Assembly: GCF_017571525.1 (NCBI RefSeq)
Contig: NZ_JAGETY010000017.1
Location: 1-64,000, forward strand
Reading direction: 5' to 3'
Source of the DNA: Hymenobacter sp. BT559
GTDB taxonomy: Bacteria > Bacteroidota > Bacteroidia > Cytophagales > Hymenobacteraceae
Length of the DNA stretch: 64,000 nucleotides
This document shows, piece after piece, positions 17,175 to 26,390 of the stretch; within the stretch, counting starts at the first letter, position 1, and every line of letters begins with the position of its first letter. The position numbers and the translations under genes are program-made. The notes under the pieces are model-generated. The model worked only from the letters and a program-made list of their open reading frames with translations, searched no databases and was not told where the DNA came from.

Positions 17175-18299
17175 TCAGTAAGTCCAGATGCCCGAGGCGC
17201 GCTGCCGGTAGGAAGGATTCATGGCTTCCGACATGGTGATGGAGGGTAGGCCCGCCGAAGCAGAGCTGCCGGATGGTTCAGTTCCTCCCCCACTGCCTGC
17301 GCTGCTGCCGCCTGGGGCCAAACCACCGCCACTGCTGCTACCTCCACTGCCACTGCCGCCCCCGCCCATAGCGCGGCCAATGGCCCCGGAAACCCCGTGG
17401 CCCCGGCCGGCCATGCCGGCCTGCACCCCCGCGGCGGCCGAGGCCACGCCGGTCACCATGCCCACCATGGAACCGGCGAAGCCCTGCGCGGCCGAGGAGC
17501 CGATGAATAGCGAGGTGAGGTAGGGCACCATCACGTACATGAGGATGAAGGCTGCCGAGGTAATGGTGAACAGGTCGGCATCGCCGGCCGCGCCCCCGGT
17601 GGCCGCGCCGCTCATGCTGCTGGCGTAGAAGCTGTAAAGCGTGTCGAGCAGCACGAACGTGAGGCTCCACAGCTGCACAGCCAGGAAGTTCTGCAGCCAC
17701 TTCAGGCCCAGCTGCCCGAAGGCCGGGATGACGGAGAGTGTCAGCGAGATGGGCCCGCAGATGTAGAGGAACCCCAGGATGAACTGCTGGAGAAACTTCA
17801 TTATCTGCTGTACGACCAGCACCACGGCCCCGGTGAACAGGCGCGTGAGGATGCCCTGAATGGAAAAGGAGTCGAAGAAGCCCTTGATGTCGGCCAGCAT
17901 GTCCGGGGCCTGCGTGACCACGTCGCCCTCGCTCACGGCGCCGGTGCCGGCCTGGCTGTTGACGGCGGCCCCGTGGAAGTCGTTGAGCGCGGCGGCCGCC
18001 GAGGGGTGCGAGGCCAGCACGCCGGTGAAGCCGGCGATGCCCGCGCTGAGCGTGTCGAGCAGGCTCTGGTAGAAAAAGAGCAGGAAGAAAATCCAGGTCG
18101 CCTTGATGATGGGCCCCCAGTCCATTGCCAGGCCGTTGCCGCTGATAAAGCCGCGCCCGATGGTGTAGAGCAGAGCAATGCCCATCAGGCTGGGCGTCAG
18201 AAAGCGGCAGGCGGTGAGCACGTCGGCCAGGGCCGCGTCGCAGGCGTCGAGAAAGTGCTGGTCCACCCCGTAGGCGACCATGAGCAGGCACTGGCTCAT
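17175..18299 (-). CDS. traJ: Conjugative transposon protein TraJ (VirB6/TrbL-like)
   Basis: A 374-aa polytopic inner-membrane channel protein. Hydrophobic segments lie at about 28-50, 65-90 (TWIFFLLFFYQSLLDTLSAG), 150-200, 215-235 and 245-275. A Gly/Ala/Ser-rich C-terminal tail follows (GRAMGGGGSGSGGSSSGG). The N terminus and FLYICGPISLTLSVIPAFG fit TraJ of Bacteroidetes conjugative transposons. Its ATG overlaps the TraG stop as ATGA, so translation is probably coupled. It should form part of the inner-membrane DNA/protein path. Confidence 0.85.
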   Translation of the reverse strand: MSQCLLMVAYGVDQHFLDACDAALADVLTACRFLTPSLMGIALLYTIGRGFISGNGLAMDWGPIIKATWIFFLLFFYQSLLDTLSAGIAGFTGVLASHPSAAAALNDFHGAAVNSQAGTGAVSEGDVVTQAPDMLADIKGFFDSFSIQGILTRLFTGAVVLVVQQIMKFLQQFILGFLYICGPISLTLSVIPAFGQLGLKWLQNFLAVQLWSLTFVLLDTLYSFYASSMSGAATGGAAGDADLFTITSAAFILMYVMVPYLTSLFIGSSAAQGFAGSMVGMVTGVASAAAGVQAGMAGRGHGVSGAIGRAMGGGGSGSGGSSSGGGLAPGGSSAGSGGGTEPSGSSASAGLPSITMSEAMNPSYRQRASGIWTY

Positions 18300-20908
18300 T
18301 GCACGGACACCCGGCGGGCCTGCTTATCTTCCACAAACTGGTCCACGGCGTAATCCAGCCGCTGCACTTTTACTTCGTCGTACAGGGGAGCCCCGTCCGG
18401 GCCCAGCAGGAAATTGCCGTTTTTGTCGGTGCGCGGCCGCCTGTTGGTCTGCTGGTAGAACCTGACCAGGTTGTTGAGGTGGTTGCGCTCCACGGGCCTG
18501 GAGGTGAGAATGGCATCCAGCTGCGGGGAGGCTTCCAGGGCGAAGACCTTGCCCTTGGCGCCCTGCTTGACGAAGAACTCCCGCAGCTGCTCGGTGGAGC
18601 GTACCGAGCGAATCAAATCCATCTCGTGCCCGGTCAGGCCGAGGGGGGCCTGCAGCTGGGCGAGCGAGTCGGGGTTGACGTGGCGCAGGATAATCTTGGT
18701 GGCTGAGTTGTTGATGATGGCCGGCCCGATTTTGCTGCTGGTTATCTCGGTGATGCCCTGCGTAATGATGGTCACCGAGCCGTTGGTTTTCCGAATGGTG
18801 CGGTACATCGACTCGATAAACTCCGAGAGCACGCCCGAGAGCATGGTCCAGGCCTCGTCCAGGGCGATGTACTTGACCGCGTCCGGAAATTTGCGGAACA
18901 GGTCCAGGCTCAGCTCGGTGATGAGCATGGCCACCACCGGGTAGAGGTCGGGGTCAGCCTGCACCTTGGCCAGGTCGAAGCAGATAAGCCGGTATTCCGA
19001 CAAGTCCACGTCACGCCGCGCGTTGAGCACCCGCTCGTAGCGGCCGCCGGTGATGTACTGACCCAGCACCAGGAAGAACTGGTGCATGTCGATGTACTTG
19101 AGATTCTTCTGGTACTGGCGCCGCGCGCCGTCCAGCGGGTCGGCCTCCAGCCCTTCGCCAGCCGGGGTTACCGGCTTCTGCATTTCGTGGTCAAACTGCT
19201 CGACGAACTTATAAAAGCTTTCCATTCCGGGAAACTCCTCGTCCTTCTGGCCCAGCCGGTCGCTCTCGTTCAGGCCGGCGTAGTACTCAATCAAAAAGCG
19301 GCTTAGGATGGTCCGCTCCGACTTGTCCAGGCCCGTGTCCTTGCCGCCCTTCCAGAGGGCGGTGAGCAGGGCCAGGTGGAAATTGGTTTTCTCATCGTTG
19401 TAAAGCCACTTGCCCGAAGCATCCCGGGGCACCAGGAAGGGGTTGAAGGCAATGGGCCGGGTGGGGTCGTACTCGAAGTAGGTGTGGTCGAAGTCCTCGC
19501 CGTTGAGCGACTGCAGCACGTTGCGGTAAGTGCCGCCCACGTCCATGATAATCTGGCGGGCGCCCTTCTCGAAGCGTTGCACAATCAGGTTGCCGAAGGT
19601 GTAGCTCTTGCCCGAGCCGGAGGGACCCACAACGATGGCGTTCTGGTTGTCCAGGGCGGTGTTGAACAGGTTTACCTGCACCAGGTTGCGGAAGCGGTCG
19701 GTGAGGTACTCGCCCACCGGGTCGGTTTTGTAGGTGGCCGTCCAGTGCAGGTAGCACGCGGCCCGGTCGGCGGTGCTCGTCAGCCAGCGGTCGGGCACCT
19801 GCCAGGCGTTGCCGGGCAGCAGGCCGAAGAACACGGGCAGCGCCAGGTAGCTTTCCACCACGCTTTCCGTGCCGAACATGTAGCGAAAAGCCCCGGTGGC
19901 CTTTTCCACGTTCTCGCGCCGGCTGGTGTCGTTGGTGTCCCAGAGAACGCACGAGAGGTGCAGCCCCACGATTTGCTTGTTCTCAGCCCGCACTTCGGCG
20001 GTGAAGGCTTCGACTTCGGCCGCCCGCAGCTCGTTGTCCTGAGTAGCCAGAAAGGAGAGCGAAGCGTTCAGCTTGCGGTCCGTGTCGAGGGCGCTGACGG
20101 CGGCCCGGGTATCCTGCACCAGCAGGGCCTGCGTCAGGATGTGCGGGCACTGCAAAATGTGGGTCAGGGGGTAGAGCATGGGCGCCGTTACTCCGTAGCT
20201 GTTCTTCACGGCCGGGTAGGCGTCGCTGCCCTGACCCACCATTGAGAGCACATTCACCTGGTGCTCGCCGACGCTGAGCGTGCCCAGGGCATTGCCAAAC
20301 TCGCGCTCCTGCCGGGTGGGCTGCCCGTCGAAATTGAGGTTGAAGTACTGCAGGTAGAGCTGGTGAATCTGGCGGCTGTCCAGTCGCTCGAAGGCGACGC
20401 CGCCCAGGTTCTTTATGCCCTGCACGAACTCCACGGCGGCCGCCTCGGCCACTTCCAGCGTGTGCACGAGCTGGGCAAACGGGTTCTTAAGCACGGCCTC
20501 GCCGGCCCGGGTCACCAGGGCATTCACGGCGTTGGTCTTGGGCGACTTGACGGCCACCGGCGCGAACGAGAGGAACAGGTAGGACTTCTGAAACAGCACC
20601 AGCCGCTCCAGAAAGTGCTTGTTCATCTTGTGCTCGAAGTAGGTCTGCTGGGTTTTGTCCTCGCGGTAGGGCCGGTCGTAGTAGACATCGGTTTTCTGCA
20701 CGATGGTGCCCACCGGCAAGGGGCGCAGCACGCCCACCAGCGCCGTTTGGAAGGCGTCGTAGTCGTCGCTGGTCCAGCTCTCCATTTCGGCGGGCTCAAT
20801 CAGGAAGCCCACGCCCACGCGGCCATCCTTGAAAATGACTTTGTCGGCCTCGAAGCTGTGCACGGGCATCACGGCGCTGAAGGCGGCGGTTTTAGGCTTT
20901 TTGGTCAT
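18296..20908 (-). CDS. traG: TraG-family conjugation ATPase (VirB4-like)
   Basis: An 870-aa ATPase that energises assembly of the type IV secretion channel. The N-terminal part (about 1-400) is the VirB4 N domain. The C-terminal motor has Walker A VVGPSGSGKSY (about 430), Walker B KYIALDEAWTM (about 680) and TIITQGITEI. The length and sequence match Bacteroidetes TraG, which despite its name is VirB4 and not the VirD4/TraG coupling protein. It overlaps TraF by 17 bp upstream and TraJ by 4 bp downstream. It is the best-conserved gene of the module. Confidence 0.95.
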   Translation of the reverse strand: MTKKPKTAAFSAVMPVHSFEADKVIFKDGRVGVGFLIEPAEMESWTSDDYDAFQTALVGVLRPLPVGTIVQKTDVYYDRPYREDKTQQTYFEHKMNKHFLERLVLFQKSYLFLSFAPVAVKSPKTNAVNALVTRAGEAVLKNPFAQLVHTLEVAEAAAVEFVQGIKNLGGVAFERLDSRQIHQLYLQYFNLNFDGQPTRQEREFGNALGTLSVGEHQVNVLSMVGQGSDAYPAVKNSYGVTAPMLYPLTHILQCPHILTQALLVQDTRAAVSALDTDRKLNASLSFLATQDNELRAAEVEAFTAEVRAENKQIVGLHLSCVLWDTNDTSRRENVEKATGAFRYMFGTESVVESYLALPVFFGLLPGNAWQVPDRWLTSTADRAACYLHWTATYKTDPVGEYLTDRFRNLVQVNLFNTALDNQNAIVVGPSGSGKSYTFGNLIVQRFEKGARQIIMDVGGTYRNVLQSLNGEDFDHTYFEYDPTRPIAFNPFLVPRDASGKWLYNDEKTNFHLALLTALWKGGKDTGLDKSERTILSRFLIEYYAGLNESDRLGQKDEEFPGMESFYKFVEQFDHEMQKPVTPAGEGLEADPLDGARRQYQKNLKYIDMHQFFLVLGQYITGGRYERVLNARRDVDLSEYRLICFDLAKVQADPDLYPVVAMLITELSLDLFRKFPDAVKYIALDEAWTMLSGVLSEFIESMYRTIRKTNGSVTIITQGITEITSSKIGPAIINNSATKIILRHVNPDSLAQLQAPLGLTGHEMDLIRSVRSTEQLREFFVKQGAKGKVFALEASPQLDAILTSRPVERNHLNNLVRFYQQTNRRPRTDKNGNFLLGPDGAPLYDEVKVQRLDYAVDQFVEDKQARRVSVQ

Positions 20909-21224
20909 GGGCAGCGGGGGAAGACGGAAAAGACAGGGAGGGCAGCGGCCCCACGGCCAGGCGGCGGGGCTGCAGGAAGGTGTAGGACAGCCAGGCCACC
21001 AGGAAGCCCGGCGCCTGCTTTTTGCTGAGCTGACGCAGGCCGAGCAGCAGCGCGAGCTGCGCGCCCACGACGAGCAGGTACACGAGGCGGGGGATTTTGA
21101 CCGCCATGCCCAGGAATCCGAGCAGCAGCACGGAGCCGATGAACAGGCCGACCAGCAAACCCAGGTCCTGCAGGTTGATACCCAGGACCTGGGCCGGTCG
21201 CTCTATGCTTTTGTAGGTGCGCAT
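20892..21224 (-). CDS. traF: Conjugation protein TraF, DUF4133 (VirB3-like)
   Basis: A 110-aa inner-membrane protein with two hydrophobic segments (about 20-40 and 45-62). It opens with YKSIERPAQVLGINLQDLGLL, the characteristic DUF4133 start, and has GFLVAWLSYTFLQPRRL after the membrane hairpin. VirB3-type proteins work with VirB4, and the reading frame overlaps TraG by 17 bp, in line with coupled expression. Confidence 0.88.
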   Translation of the reverse strand: MRTYKSIERPAQVLGINLQDLGLLVGLFIGSVLLLGFLGMAVKIPRLVYLLVVGAQLALLLGLRQLSKKQAPGFLVAWLSYTFLQPRRLAVGPLPSLSFPSSPAAHDQKA

Positions 21225-21238
21225 GGGAGGAGCGGACC

Positions 21239-21661
21239 TTATTTCACGCCCCCGGCGCCCCCGCCGACCGCGCCCACCAAATCGTCTTTGAAGAGCTGGA
21301 AGCCAAACCAGAGAATGACCCCGCCCACGAGCCAGCCCAGGGAGCCCAGCGCATCGGGGCTGCCCTGCACGAACTTCATCACCACCCGAATCAGGCCGAT
21401 GATGAGGATGATGGCGAAGATGACCTGCACGATGCCCACGACCGTTTCCTGCACGGTGCTCAGCGCGGCCGCCGCGGCGCCCCCTCCACTGCCGGCCGCC
21501 AGGGCCGGGGTGGGGCCGGCGGCCAACGCCGTCAGCACGGCGGCGGCGCGCATTTCCGCGGGGGAGGGTTGGTAGCTGCGGCCGGCTAGGGCCAGGGTCT
21601 GGAGGTGAGTGGTGGCGGTGGCCAGGCGGCTCCGGCCGTGCGACAGCAAATGGAATAGCAT
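21239..21661 (-). CDS. traE: Conjugation pilin-like protein TraE, DUF4134 (VirB2-like)
   Basis: A small membrane protein with a signal region ending GPTPALAAGSGG, then two hydrophobic helices (VQETVVGIVQVIFAIILIIG and LGSLGWLVGGVILWFGFQL) separated by the short loop RVVMKFVQGSPDA. This is the DUF4134/VirB2 pilin layout. The ATG at 21661 (MLFHLLSH) is chosen; a GTG at 21736 would overlap the upstream gene, and an ATG at about 21556 (MRAAAV) would give a shorter, typical signal peptide. The start is therefore uncertain. The C terminus is Gly-rich (AVGGGAGGVK). Confidence 0.8.
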   Translation of the reverse strand: MLFHLLSHGRSRLATATTHLQTLALAGRSYQPSPAEMRAAAVLTALAAGPTPALAAGSGGGAAAAALSTVQETVVGIVQVIFAIILIIGLIRVVMKFVQGSPDALGSLGWLVGGVILWFGFQLFKDDLVGAVGGGAGGVK

Positions 21662-21725
21662 AAAGTAGGAACTGGATGAAAGAAGGGCGCTTATCTCCCC
21701 GAAAGCAGGTGAGTTATCGGATGTA

Positions 21726-22403
21726 TCAGGCGCCACCGGCGGGCACGCCGGTGGCGCCGGGAAAAAGGCCGTTCAGCGCTGCGCGCTGCGCGGCGGAGCC
21801 GGCGGCCATGCGGGCGCGCCGCTGCTGGCGCAGGGCTATCTCCGCCGCCCGGTTGGCCTGGTCGTTGGCCGTGGGCGCCGGCGCGGTGAGCGGGTTGTGG
21901 AAGAGGGCGGCCGCAATGGGCTCGTCGGCGTCATCTGGCACTTCGGGGGCGGGCTCAGCCACCTCCTCGTTGGGGAGCGGGGCCGGCGCTGGCACCTGGT
22001 CCAGGGCATCGAGCAGGGAGCCTACTGCCCCGGCCGTGTGCCGGATGGAAGCTGGCTGGGGAGTTGCTGCTGCGGCTGCTTGCGCCGGGGATAGCAGCTC
22101 CGCATTGGCCTTTTCAATCCAGGCTGTCTGTTCGGCTTGCTGCCCGGCGGATGAGGCAGTCGGCGCTATTTCCACTGCTTCTTCCCCATCCAGCAGCCGG
22201 CCGATGGCTGTGCCGGGGGCCCCTGGCGGCTGAGCCGCTTTAACCGGGCCGTAATGAAAGACGCGTAGGGAGTGATGATTGCGGGTGGCGACGGCCGCTG
22301 GCTCGGCCGTTGCGGTGCGGCCCGCTCCTTTAAAGCGCCACCACAGCAGCCCACTCAACGCCACCACGGCGGCCACAACCAGGAAGAGTAACCCAAAGCG
22401 CAT
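21726..22403 (-). CDS. Membrane-anchored protein heading the transfer operon
   Basis: A 225-aa protein with a single N-terminal membrane anchor (LLFLVVAAVVALSGLLWW) and a long Ala/Pro/Glu-rich region, ending in an Arg/Ala-rich helix (RAAEIALRQQRRARMAAG). No family is recognised. The architecture (anchor, Pro-rich linker) and the C-terminal RQQRRAR motif superficially resemble the N-terminal half of TraM at 13257-14672, which also has REAxR/RRRAQAAA segments. It is the first gene of the leftward operon, so its promoter must lie in 22404-22649. Confidence 0.6.
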   Translation of the reverse strand: MRFGLLFLVVAAVVALSGLLWWRFKGAGRTATAEPAAVATRNHHSLRVFHYGPVKAAQPPGAPGTAIGRLLDGEEAVEIAPTASSAGQQAEQTAWIEKANAELLSPAQAAAAATPQPASIRHTAGAVGSLLDALDQVPAPAPLPNEEVAEPAPEVPDDADEPIAAALFHNPLTAPAPTANDQANRAAEIALRQQRRARMAAGSAAQRAALNGLFPGATGVPAGGA

Positions 22404-22649
22404 ACCGCCCCATACGGGAAGGTCGAAAATTATGTTAGCAAAAAGTTAGTAAAAACTTAAATACATCTTGGTCGTATGAGGTGCAGACCAGCGAGGCAGC
22501 GGCTTCGGTAGAGTAGACTGGTAGTGAGGACTTGGCGGAAGATTTGCGTTTTTCCTCGATGGCGGTGCGGCTTGTAAGCCCGGTATGCGTCCTTTGGGGA
22601 AGTTATCTGCTATTTTATCCTCACTGCCCTCCGCCGTCCGCCACTTCGC

Positions 22650-23033
22650 ATGGTACCATCCGATCCCGTTTCCCCCTCACTGGGGTTTCCTGATTTAAGC
22701 TTGTCCGCGCCCTACGGCGAGTGCCTGCGCTACGTCCAGTACCGCCTCAAGGCCATCGCCCAAGGTGATTTAACCCCTTTTTGCACCCAGCATGGCCTGA
22801 CCTACACCAACGTCGTGAACCTGAAAAACGGCAAGCTCAAGCGTGACGAGCCCCGGCTGGTGCAGCGCGTGCTACGGGCGTTGGGCGTGCCCACCGACAT
22901 GGTGCGCATCGACATCGGCAGCGGCGCCAACCAGTACGTGTTCGGCAGCGCCGGGCAGCTGGCGCAGTTTCGCGAGCAGCTGGCTTTCCTGGATGCCGCC
23001 GCCCAGCGGGCCGGCACGCCTCCTACTACCTAA
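22650..23033 (+). CDS. Small helix-turn-helix protein, paralogue of the 10967 gene
   Basis: A 127-aa protein divergent from the transfer operon. It contains YGECLRYVQYRLKAIAQGDL, then HGLTYTNVVNLKNGKLKRDE and RLVQRVLRALGVPTDMVRI, which reads like an XRE-type DNA-binding fold. The C-terminal part has FGSAGQLAQFREQLAFLD. The protein at 10967-11335 shows the same succession, so both descend from one ancestor. Its position between the transfer operon and the Toprim gene suggests control of one or both. Binding sites are expected in the 246-bp divergent region. Function is inferred. Confidence 0.68.
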   Translation: MVPSDPVSPSLGFPDLSLSAPYGECLRYVQYRLKAIAQGDLTPFCTQHGLTYTNVVNLKNGKLKRDEPRLVQRVLRALGVPTDMVRIDIGSGANQYVFGSAGQLAQFREQLAFLDAAAQRAGTPPTT

Positions 23034-23113
23034 TACCCGGATAGCCATCCGGCGGGCCCGGTCGGGTACTGCAGGAGACGGAGCTGTCCGGCTCCTCTCC
23101 CCCAGCCTACCTT

Positions 23114-26104
23114 ATGAATGCACCCCGGGAAAACGACCCCACCGAGCTTGACCGCTTCAAGCGAGATATTGATTTGGTTGACTACGCCCAGCGCCAGGGC
23201 TACGAAATCAGGAAGGAAAGCCGCCGCGGCGACTGGCACCACCTGGTCCGGGACGACGAGCACGTCATCATTACCCGCAAGGGCGACCACCAGGTGTACC
23301 TGAATACCGGCGACGACCGCGATGCGGGCTCCATCATCGACTTTGCCAAGACTAGAGGCGGCGACGGCCAGGGCCTCAGCCTGGGCCAGGTGCGCCAGCA
23401 GCTGCGCGAGTACCTCGACGGCGCGCCGGCCCCCGCCCGCCTGTATGCGACTCAGTACGCCAGCCCACCCGACCCGGTGCGGCTGAGCAGCCTGCCTGCG
23501 GGCGACCCCGAGCAGGTAAAGCAAGCCGAAGAAGCGCGCAAAACCCGGCTGATTTCCGAGGTGCTGGGCGTGAAAAAGGAGCTGACCGACCGCAGCTACC
23601 TGCACGGACGCGGCATCACCGACGCCACGCTCGACAGCCCGGCGTTTCAGGGGCGCATCTTTACCGCGCAGCAGAACGACCATAAGAACACGGCTTTTCC
23701 CCTCTACAATGAGCAGGGTCTGGCCAGTGTCGAGCAGAAGAACGCGCACTACAAAAGCCTGCTGCCGCTGCCCAAAAACGGCATCTGGGTGTCCCACCCT
23801 ACTGACGGCAGGGACACGCCGGTGGAGCGCGTGGTGGTGAGTGAGTCGGCCATTGACTCGTTGTCCCACTTTCAGCTCAGGCACGGGCAGGACGCCAAAA
23901 ACACGCTTTATATTGCCACCAGCGGTACGCCCACCGAGGCGCAGGTGGCCCTGATTCAGCGGGTGATTGATAAGCAGGCGCCCCAGGAAGTGGTGCTGGC
24001 CAACGACCTCGACGCCGGGGGCCGGCAGTTCAACATCAACTACCTCAACGAGCTGCAGCCGGCCCGGCCCTTCGTGCCGGTCGGTGAGCAGGCAGCCTAC
24101 AAGGAAGCTACCCGCCCCGTGGAGTGGCACGCCACGTCCGACAAGTACCACGTGAGTTTGAAAGTGAGCTTCCAGCACGATACTGCCGAGCAGGGGGCGC
24201 AGCAGGTGCAGCAGCTCAGCGAGCGGGTGGCCCGCATGAACAGCACCCAGGAAAACGGCCCCGCCTTAGCGGTAGAAGTGCAGCGCAGCACCGACCGCGC
24301 CACCATCGTGCGCCTGACGGTGGCCCGCGCCGATACCGCCCAGCTCGAAGTCATTGCGCAGGAACTGTACCGCCAGCGCGAGCAGCTGCGCCCCGAGCCA
24401 GAGCGCCAGCAGCAAAGCTTTCTGCGCGTGGACTACCCGCTGGCCAAGGACTTCAACCGGGAGTTGGACTACACCCGCCAGGGCCTCAGCGCCGAGCAAA
24501 TCCGGGCCGCGGCCCAGCGCGAGGAGCAGCAGCGCGAGTCGGAGCGCCAGCAGCGCCTGGCCGATGCCCAGCGCCAGCAGCGGGAGCTCCGGGAGCAGGA
24601 GCGACAGCAGGCGCAGGCCCAGCATGAGGCCAGCCCCGATGCCCGGCGCCAGGAAGATGACCGGCAGGTCACCCAGGGCGTGGTGGGTGCGGCCGTGGCC
24701 GACTCGGAAGCCCGTCCGTTCCGCTCCTACCAGACGGAGCAGGAGGCGGCCGAGCACACCGCGCAGTTTGTGCACGCCCGGGATGCCGGGTTAGTGCTGT
24801 TGAAAGAGTACATCAATGACAACCCCCCTCCCACCGGCCGCAAGGTCGATGAGGCCGAGCTAGCCGACCTGCGCGACCGGGCCAGCTATGCCACCGGGCA
24901 GGCTGGTGCCGCTGCGAAGAAAACGGCCACGTGGAAGATTGACGAGGTAGCCCCGAATACCACCGGCCGGGCCGAGGCGTGGAAAGAGGTGCTCGATAAA
25001 TCCGGGTATTCCCTGCAAACCAGCGAAATCCGCAGCACCGTGGATGAGCAGGGTATCCGGCGCGCTGAGTTCGACATGACCTACCGCAACGACCAGCCCG
25101 ACATTGCCCTTATCCACGTCCTGGTGACCAACACGAATGCGCGGGCCGAGGCGGGACTGGAGAAGTTTGCCGGCGTGCGCGTCGCCGAGTCCGAAGCCGA
25201 CCACGCCACGCGTCAGGTAGCCGCGGAAGCTGCCCCCATTCAGCCGCACAACCGCGACCGCAGCCTGGCTAGCGTCGCCAAGCCAGCGGCTGAGGGCCAG
25301 CCCGAGCGTCAGCCTGCCGCCGCTGTTGCGCCCGGTCCTGAAGCGCAACCGGCCTCACCAGCTACTGAGCAGCCCCGGCCGCGTCACCTGGCGGCTCCCG
25401 CGCCCATCTATCTGAACACGGTGCCCATGTCGGATGGGACGATTAACAGCCGCGACACCAGCAGCCAGGCGGCCCATTACAGCCTGTACCAGATTCAGGT
25501 TGATGCGCAAAATCCAAACAAGGCTGTGTTGCTGCCCGCGCCCGGGGCCGAACCCCAGCTGATGAGTGGCTACCATCAGGTACTGCGGCCGGCCTACGAC
25601 CTGACCAGTCAACCCAAAGCCGGCGATGCCTACGTGGCCGTGGTGATTCCGACGCAGCTCGAACGGACGGCCGAGGGCTGGAAAATCACCGCGCGGGGGC
25701 AGGCCGGGTTCAGCCCTACCCTCGCCGCCGAGCGCAGTAGCCCCGAAGCCGTTTTAGCAGCGCCGGGCGCCGAGAAGCAGGTCCTTATCAAAGTAGACGA
25801 AATGGCGCCAGCGCCCGGGGCGCGGGGGCAGGCTGAAGCCGTAAAGGACGCTCTCACCAACAGCGGGGCCAGAGCCGGCTCCGTACAGAGCACCACCGAC
25901 GAGCAGGGCATTCGCCACTCTGAAATGGAGGTGTCGTACCGCACCGACCAGCCCGATATTGCCCGCGTCAGCCAGACCCTCGATGCCCTAGCCGGGCAGC
26001 GCGGCACCCAGGTCACGGAGCACGGCAGCGACCGGGCCGAGCGGCACGAAGCGGCCGGCCATAGTCCGGAGGCCAGGCAACCCGCTCAGCAGCTGGAGCG
26101 GTAA
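23114..26104 (+). CDS. Large Toprim-domain protein with duplicated C-terminal domain
   Basis: A 996-aa protein of the Toprim/DUF3991-like group found on Bacteroidetes mobile elements. The N-terminal part (about 1-110) carries DLVDYAQRQGYEI, as seen in DNA-primase-like proteins. The Toprim region (about 235-310) has VVVSESAIDSLSHFQL and VVLANDLDAGGRQF, giving the conserved Glu and the DxD-type acidic pair. A Gln/Arg/Glu-rich coiled-coil segment (about 455-520) follows. The last 400 residues hold two related units (WKIDEVAP...DEQGIRRAEFDMTYRNDQPDIA and IKVDEMAP...DEQGIRHSEMEVSYRTDQPDIA), about 250 residues apart. It may prime or process transferred DNA. A relaxase motif was not found. Confidence 0.75.
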   Translation: MNAPRENDPTELDRFKRDIDLVDYAQRQGYEIRKESRRGDWHHLVRDDEHVIITRKGDHQVYLNTGDDRDAGSIIDFAKTRGGDGQGLSLGQVRQQLREYLDGAPAPARLYATQYASPPDPVRLSSLPAGDPEQVKQAEEARKTRLISEVLGVKKELTDRSYLHGRGITDATLDSPAFQGRIFTAQQNDHKNTAFPLYNEQGLASVEQKNAHYKSLLPLPKNGIWVSHPTDGRDTPVERVVVSESAIDSLSHFQLRHGQDAKNTLYIATSGTPTEAQVALIQRVIDKQAPQEVVLANDLDAGGRQFNINYLNELQPARPFVPVGEQAAYKEATRPVEWHATSDKYHVSLKVSFQHDTAEQGAQQVQQLSERVARMNSTQENGPALAVEVQRSTDRATIVRLTVARADTAQLEVIAQELYRQREQLRPEPERQQQSFLRVDYPLAKDFNRELDYTRQGLSAEQIRAAAQREEQQRESERQQRLADAQRQQRELREQERQQAQAQHEASPDARRQEDDRQVTQGVVGAAVADSEARPFRSYQTEQEAAEHTAQFVHARDAGLVLLKEYINDNPPPTGRKVDEAELADLRDRASYATGQAGAAAKKTATWKIDEVAPNTTGRAEAWKEVLDKSGYSLQTSEIRSTVDEQGIRRAEFDMTYRNDQPDIALIHVLVTNTNARAEAGLEKFAGVRVAESEADHATRQVAAEAAPIQPHNRDRSLASVAKPAAEGQPERQPAAAVAPGPEAQPASPATEQPRPRHLAAPAPIYLNTVPMSDGTINSRDTSSQAAHYSLYQIQVDAQNPNKAVLLPAPGAEPQLMSGYHQVLRPAYDLTSQPKAGDAYVAVVIPTQLERTAEGWKITARGQAGFSPTLAAERSSPEAVLAAPGAEKQVLIKVDEMAPAPGARGQAEAVKDALTNSGARAGSVQSTTDEQGIRHSEMEVSYRTDQPDIARVSQTLDALAGQRGTQVTEHGSDRAERHEAAGHSPEARQPAQQLER

Positions 26105-26263
26105 GGTGGCCGGGCATTGGGTCATTCCGCCACTTGCCTACTTGCTCTGGCTAGGGGCGCAGCGTATTGGCAGGTGCTTAGCGCGGGTCCGGGCTGCGAC
26201 CCGAATGCACAGGTTGCCTGGCGCTTACAAATCGGTTTCCATGGCGGGAAGTCCGGTAACCCG

Positions 26264-26282
26264 GGCAACCCCAAGGGTTGCC
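26264..26282. other. GC-rich hairpin in the 26.1-26.4 kb gap
   Basis: An 8-bp perfect stem, GGCAACCC-CAA-GGGTTGCC, lies 160 bp after the Toprim gene stop and about 110 bp before the end of the convergent 26391 gene. No T run follows, so it is a poor terminator. It could be a DNA-level structure. The rest of the 286-bp gap shows no gene. Confidence 0.35.
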
Positions 26283-26390
26283 TAAGTGACTGGGGAGCGG
26301 CTACCTGCTGGGGCGGCCGTTTTTTATCCCTGGAGGCAGCCCCTTATTGGGCGGCTCAGGGCCCTGGTCGGCAGAAGGGTTCGGGAGATT

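Noticed and set aside
18296-20908. Treating TraG as the VirD4 coupling protein
   Set aside because: Size, N-terminal VirB4 domain and motif spacing match Bacteroidetes TraG, which is VirB4. The name is misleading.
23114-26104. Calling the large Toprim protein a relaxase
   Set aside because: No HUH motif or Tyr-containing relaxase motif was found; the acidic Toprim residues fit a primase-like enzyme better.
26221-26300. Origin of transfer at the GC hairpin
   Set aside because: No nic-like site or adjacent relaxase gene supports it; only a hairpin is present.
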